From positions 56,296 through 120,295 of the forward strand of contig NZ_FOWK01000012.1 in assembly GCF_900115435.1 (NCBI RefSeq): DNA of 64,000 nucleotides. The letters run 5' to 3'. Every line of letters begins with the position of its first letter. The first letter of the stretch is position 1. Below the pieces are notes generated by a model that had not been told where the DNA came from, made no database searches, and saw only the letters and a program-made list of their open reading frames with translations. A program made the position numbers and the translations under genes. Source of the stretch: Prevotella sp. tf2-5. Lineage in GTDB: Bacteria > Bacteroidota > Bacteroidia > Bacteroidales > Bacteroidaceae. Positions 61,601 to 64,000 of this stretch are shown in pieces.

Positions 61601-62419
61601 GATGCTACCGTAACCTACGGCACAGGCTCGTATGCAGGCATCACTGCCTATGGCACAAACGGACTGGAATACATGGGTGTATATTATAGGTATGGCGAAA
61701 ATATCGTGGCATTAGAGGATAACAAAAACAATGAATGTGTCATAATTGCACACTTCTCCTCTACATGCACTGTCACCCTCAAGGATCGTACGCTGCTGAA
61801 GAATGGTGACTGGAACACACTGTGCCTGCCCTTCGGTCTGTCGGCAGAGCAGATAGCCGCCTCACCACTGGCTGGTGCCACCATCAAGGAACTGGACGGC
61901 ACTACATCGAACCTTGACAACAATGGCAAGCTGACCTTGAACTTCTCTCCTGTGACAGCGATCGAGGCTGGCAAGCCCTATATCGTCAAATGGACTACGA
62001 CAGGGGAGAATATCAGTAATCCTGTATTCAGTGATGTCAAGATCGATAGTAGTACTCCTACGGAGGTGAACTTCAGCGGTGGTAAGTTTGTAGGTAACTA
62101 CGCACCGTTCACCATCGACGACGGCAACAAGGACTATGTGCTGTTCTTCTCTACAGGTAATAAGATCGGCTACTCGAAGACCACACCTCGTACGCTGAAG
62201 TGTATGCGTGCCCATCTCGAAATGACTAATCCTAATGCAGCCCGCTCTATCGAACTCGACTTCGGAGAGGGAGAGACGACAGGGATTGATGGATTGAATG
62301 GAGAATTGAAGAATGGAAAAATTGAAGAATTGAAGTTCTACGACCTCAACGGTCGTCGTGTCGAGAATCCGACAAAGGGCATTTACATTGTGAATGGTAA
62401 AAAAGTCGTGATTAAGTGA
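58649..62419 (+). CDS. Large secreted surface protein with GLUG repeats and C-terminal sorting-like motif
   Basis: 1256 aa. A long N-terminal leader (MSKTNRKNYFAPSTLGLGAM, then RRASMMLLVMMLSVLTTWA) looks like an extended signal peptide. Then an N-terminal domain (LVGGTESEVNTAKNAHSDYTF, about 50-190), MBG/Ig-like stretches (TNAGTYTVYYYAGSNSYGDS; AAGTYWVKATIASDGN), and two similar halves each with GLUG-type repeats (FKGKFDGKGFTISGLNINLP...CVSAASVSGTQFVGGVIG, about 415-610; FRGIFDGKGHVINGINVNLP onward, about 785-960). The C-terminal module LLKNGDWNTLCLPFGLSAEQ and the ending DLNGRRV...KGIYIVNGKKVVIK are shared with the two glycine-rich proteins. Probably an adhesin or surface-layer protein. It may be under phase-variable leader control. 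Confidence 0.8.
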   Translation: MSKTNRKNYFAPSTLGLGAMRRASMMLLVMMLSVLTTWADDYPAYITDIILVGGTESEVNTAKNAHSDYTFISQDLNQGAGGDYINLGYKTSNRASTNGGYITDIIVIDAEGTNPPSTVTYQGRTYYLCDYYGGSWFESAKGNLNSHCGDGWNLYLYYTKQEYSSTMRAVDGITVNSTKGGSINCYYTNGNLHEDQIDLNRGISGSGDVYMHLSTTTKKNRPASDPTMKTALVYNGEPQQLVNYNPTSQCTMYYRVGTSGSYTSTVANVTATNAGTYTVYYYAGSNSYGDSGPTFSKSVTIAKAANSGVTVSCADLLEGNAPQPTLGGTNLSTGAVTYKYSTSQNGTYSTTVPTAAGTYWVKATIASDGNCNEYTTAAASFKMTPDWALHNSGDSEADAYVINTTGDLDLLAQRVNSGNDYQDTYFELGANITYDKGVTNNFTPIGNGSYIFKGKFDGKGFTISGLNINLPGNNKVALFGATGSSAEIKNLTIANSTITADSKVGAIIGFGDNATIKNCVVANNVSVSGAYFVGGVVGHYGKISGCVSAASVSGTQFVGGVIGAIGNGSAIQDNLYIGSSVTGEDFIGAIVGRWDSGALTNNYHTVNGLGAVRNADTDGARKAVEIKAATGVTLVPTGTATTYCLSGITIYEGNKGIGYGGKLYAGATEQVMLFVGISSLPEGFEFSGYTDGLGNDLIDNDNDVYTLTMISTAPTVSPSGTDHWLALTEGRNGSSAEKAYKITTTAGLNLLAQRVNNGTNYSGKYFELGADITYDGTENNFTPIGTGDYVFRGIFDGKGHVINGINVNLPNNDFVGLFGNLRSATIKNVTLTNSNITGRDWIGGIVGNCEPAVIENCHTTNTVTINANDEGGGIAGFVSNTGSYSQIKGCTSAAAVNGIDSDYSLVGGLVGFMRKSNTVQDCLYLGNTVNGYWFGAIAGSDIGTFTNTYHTVYGMGAVKGRDRKEDDFIATYAITSDTKPDGFGDATVTYGTGSYAGITAYGTNGLEYMGVYYRYGENIVALEDNKNNECVIIAHFSSTCTVTLKDRTLLKNGDWNTLCLPFGLSAEQIAASPLAGATIKELDGTTSNLDNNGKLTLNFSPVTAIEAGKPYIVKWTTTGENISNPVFSDVKIDSSTPTEVNFSGGKFVGNYAPFTIDDGNKDYVLFFSTGNKIGYSKTTPRTLKCMRAHLEMTNPNAARSIELDFGEGETTGIDGLNGELKNGKIEELKFYDLNGRRVENPTKGIYIVNGKKVVIK

Positions 62420-62672
62420 GAGAAGAATCGAGCTTGCTCGAATTCTTCCGAACGTGAAAGGCTACGGGTAGGCGAACTTGTTCGGGAATACGAGTTCGAG
62501 CAAAGCTCAAAGTCGTGATGAGGTAAAAAAGCCTCACCCCCGACCCCTCTCCTTCAGAGAGGGGAGGGACAGAGATTAAAAGTAATATGAAGTGTCATCA
62601 ATAAACAAAGTCCTTATACCCCTGGCTCCCTCTCTGAAGGAGAGGGCGGGGGGGGGGAAGGCAACCTAAATT
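62420..62672. other. Palindrome-rich spacer with extragenic hairpins and a poly-G tract
   Basis: No gene is seen. CCCCTCTCCTTCAGAGAGGGG (about 62543-62563) and its inverted relative CCCTCTCTGAAGGAGAGGG (about 62628-62646) make a pair of hairpins facing each other, a widely seen Bacteroidota extragenic type. Upstream are dyads around TTCGAGC (62430-62510). A run of ten G (62648-62657) lies 15 bp before the small-protein ATG. Confidence 0.75.
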
Positions 62673-62828
62673 ATGAAAAAGAAGATATATGATAAGCCTC
62701 AGATGGAGGTTGTGGATATTCACTACCGCACTCCGTTGTTGACTACCAGTGGTGGCGTAAGGTCACTGGGTGACGGTGATTTCAACTTGGATGGTGACGG
62801 TATCGGTTCTGAAGAACCTGACGTGTAA
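62673..62828 (+). CDS. Small 51-aa protein following the surface-protein gene
   Basis: MKKKIYDKPQMEVVDIHYRT, then PLLTTSGGVRSLGDGD and an acidic tail FNLDGDGIGSEEPDV. The start resembles that of the 47-aa protein at 13730-13873, and the genomic setting is the same: both follow a gene for a protein ending NGKKVxxK. The DGDFNLDGDGIG tail could bind calcium. A terminator follows 35 bp after the stop, so it is the last gene of its transcript. No named family known to me. Confidence 0.65.
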   Translation: MKKKIYDKPQMEVVDIHYRTPLLTTSGGVRSLGDGDFNLDGDGIGSEEPDV

Positions 62829-62863
62829 ATCAGAGGGATAGTCCTTCTTTAAGGTGAACCAAA

Positions 62864-62901
62864 AGTCCCTGCTGTGCATGATGCATAGCAGGGACTTTTT
62901 T
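62864..62901 (+). terminator. Terminator after the 51-aa gene
   Basis: AGTCCCTGCT and AGCAGGGACT form a 10-bp stem, followed by TTTTT. Confidence 0.9.
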
Positions 62902-63038
62902 AAAATTAGCGACCCGTTTTTTTCTTCTGGGTTTAGGGTTATGCGGATTTTTAACGTTTTTAACTCAATTTCCATGGGGATGAGACAAATATGAAAGGAA
63001 TTGAGAGAAATTTGAAAATCTGTCTCCATTCTGTTTCG

Positions 63039-63046
63039 TAACTTTG
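63039..63046 (+). promoter_or_regulatory. -7 box of the truncated rhuM gene
   Basis: TAACTTTG followed by CAGG, 36 bp before the ATG at 63083; TTTG at 63011-63014 is too far (24 bp) to be an ideal -33. Confidence 0.5.
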
Positions 63047-63082
63047 CAGGCGAATAGCGATATCAACTATTCATCAAAAATT

Positions 63083-63484
63083 ATGAGTGAAGTTCTAAAA
63101 ACAACAGGTGAGATTGTGATGTACCAACCGGATGAGACCATTCGGTTGGAAGTGAGGATGGATAATGAGACGGTGTGGCTGACACAGGCGCAAATGGCAG
63201 AGTTGTTTCAGCGTGACCAGTCTGTGATAGCACGACATATTTCTAACGTATTTAATGAAAAAGAATTAACCAAAGAAAGTAATATGCAAATTTTGCATAA
63301 TACTCTGTCAAGATATAAACCCACAACCCTCTATAATCTTGATGTCATTATCTCTGTTGGCTATCGAGTAAAGTCGAAAAGAAAACTGGGGACGGTTCTG
63401 AATGATCCACTTTCTGTCCAAACATTTGGCAGGCAAACCTCTCCCTTATATAATATAATAAGGTGTAGCCGTTCTTTCGGTTGA
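63083..63484 (+). pseudogene. rhuM: RhuM-family protein, truncated
   Basis: 133 aa from MSEVLKTTGEIVMYQPDETI. The first roughly 100 residues are a clear RhuM N-terminus (LEVRMDNETVWLTQAQMAELFQRDQSVIARHISNVFNEKEL, TLYNLDVIISVGYRVKSKR). RhuM proteins normally continue from SKR into xxQFRIWA and reach about 330 aa. Here, from about 63381 the sequence departs from the family and stops at 63484, directly in front of the rRNA operon. So a 3' deletion or replacement is likely. RhuM was first named from a Salmonella pathogenicity island and occurs in many mobile and defence-related neighbourhoods; its function is unclear. Confidence 0.8.
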
Positions 63485-63512
63485 TTTAGGTCAACCCGGA
63501 AGACTTTTTTCG
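63478..63512 (+). terminator. Hairpin before the rRNA promoter
   Basis: GGTTGA and TCAACC pair around a 6-nt loop; a T-run (CTTTTTT) follows after a short gap. It would insulate the rRNA operon from upstream transcription. Confidence 0.55.
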
Positions 63513-63541
63513 CTGTTTTCTGAAAAAATATGGGTAAAATA

Positions 63542-63572
63542 TTTGTTTATTCGGAAAAAGTTCGTACCTTTG
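63542..63572 (+). promoter_or_regulatory. rRNA operon promoter
   Basis: -33 TTTG (63542-63545), 19 bp, -7 TACCTTTG (63565-63572), about 230 bp before the 16S start. Confidence 0.85.
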
Positions 63573-63578
63573 CATCCG

Positions 63579-63803
63579 CTTTCGGGGAGACCCGTTGGTT
63601 TAGAAGAGAGTTCTTTGATAAGATTTGCATAAAACAGAGAAGTAGTAGTACAAGAAGCGAGTACCTTTATCGGGTACTCGGGTAAGACAAAATTACGAAC
63701 CGTCAAGAAGATGACAGGTGCTTTATAAGATCCATCTTGACTACCGGATAATGACAGCGTTCTGTGACAGAGACAATCCTTTATTGGATAGAAAGATATT
63801 TAT
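63579..63803 (+). other. Pre-16S leader
   Basis: The transcribed spacer between the rRNA promoter and mature 16S. It contains GAGTTCTTTGATAAGATTTG, a stretch typical of Bacteroidota rRNA leaders, and dyads such as GAGTACC...GGTACTC (about 63659-63679) that may take part in RNase III processing. Confidence 0.7.

Positions 63804-64000
<197 letters not shown>

Noticed and set aside
62763..63029. 88-codon ORF on - across the terminator
   Set aside because: It reads through the 51-aa gene and a strong hairpin in antisense and has no start context.

Overview
The window is chromosomal DNA of a Bacteroidota bacterium, most likely Prevotella in the broad sense (Prevotella/Segatella/Xylanibacter). Three things point there: the 16S rRNA gene that begins at about 63804 has a Prevotella-like 5' region; SusC/SusD pairs, BACON, DUF4302, DUF4836 and C10-peptidase proteins are present; and promoters of the Bacteroidota sigma type (-33 TTTG, about 20 bp, -7 TAnnTTTG) recur throughout. 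No species can be named.

Layout. 1-4016: the end of a DUF1460 amidase gene, then licD and an opine-dehydrogenase-like gene (translationally coupled), facing a nucleotidyltransferase-aminotransferase fusion; probably a surface-glycan decoration locus. 4042-8187: uracil permease, metG and free-methionine-sulfoxide reductase; metG is read from a tandemly duplicated promoter. 8188-11124: two tRNA-Lys(UUU) copies flank a secreted C10 peptidase with a dockerin-like tail; one tRNA copy carries a 46-bp insertion in the T-loop. 11208-20310: a two-gene glycine-rich surface-protein operon with a 47-aa peptide gene between the genes and a divergent membrane-bound AraC regulator, then a permease/DUF4836 operon; a copy of the permease 3' end lies on the far side of the glycine-rich block. 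20448-22730: rsmI, a coiled-coil lipoprotein and a HigBA toxin-antitoxin pair. 22833-25623: a module of a VapE-like ATPase and a Cys-rich protein, bounded by about 100-bp inverted repeats and containing a 22-bp-period dyad array.

25908-34532 is a five-gene SusC/SusD locus with a zinc metallohydrolase lipoprotein, DUF4302 and BACON proteins. 35574-50828 is a polysaccharide utilisation locus, probably for arabinan: a membrane sensor with its own AraC domain (no kinase), a candidate operator in front of susC, SusC, SusD, a repeat-built surface glycan-binding protein and three GH43 enzymes. 50829-55698 holds a chromate-transporter pair and purL, the latter again behind a duplicated promoter.

56822-58648 has no conventional gene and is the strangest part: inverted-repeat elements, several 22-bp-period arrays that differ in sequence but share architecture, a 38-bp AT palindrome, and an apparent attenuator leader with nine ACTC repeats in front of a 1,256-aa surface protein (58649-62419). 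That protein is followed by a 51-aa peptide of the same kind as the 47-aa one. A truncated rhuM gene and an rRNA operon promoter, leader and 16S start close the window.
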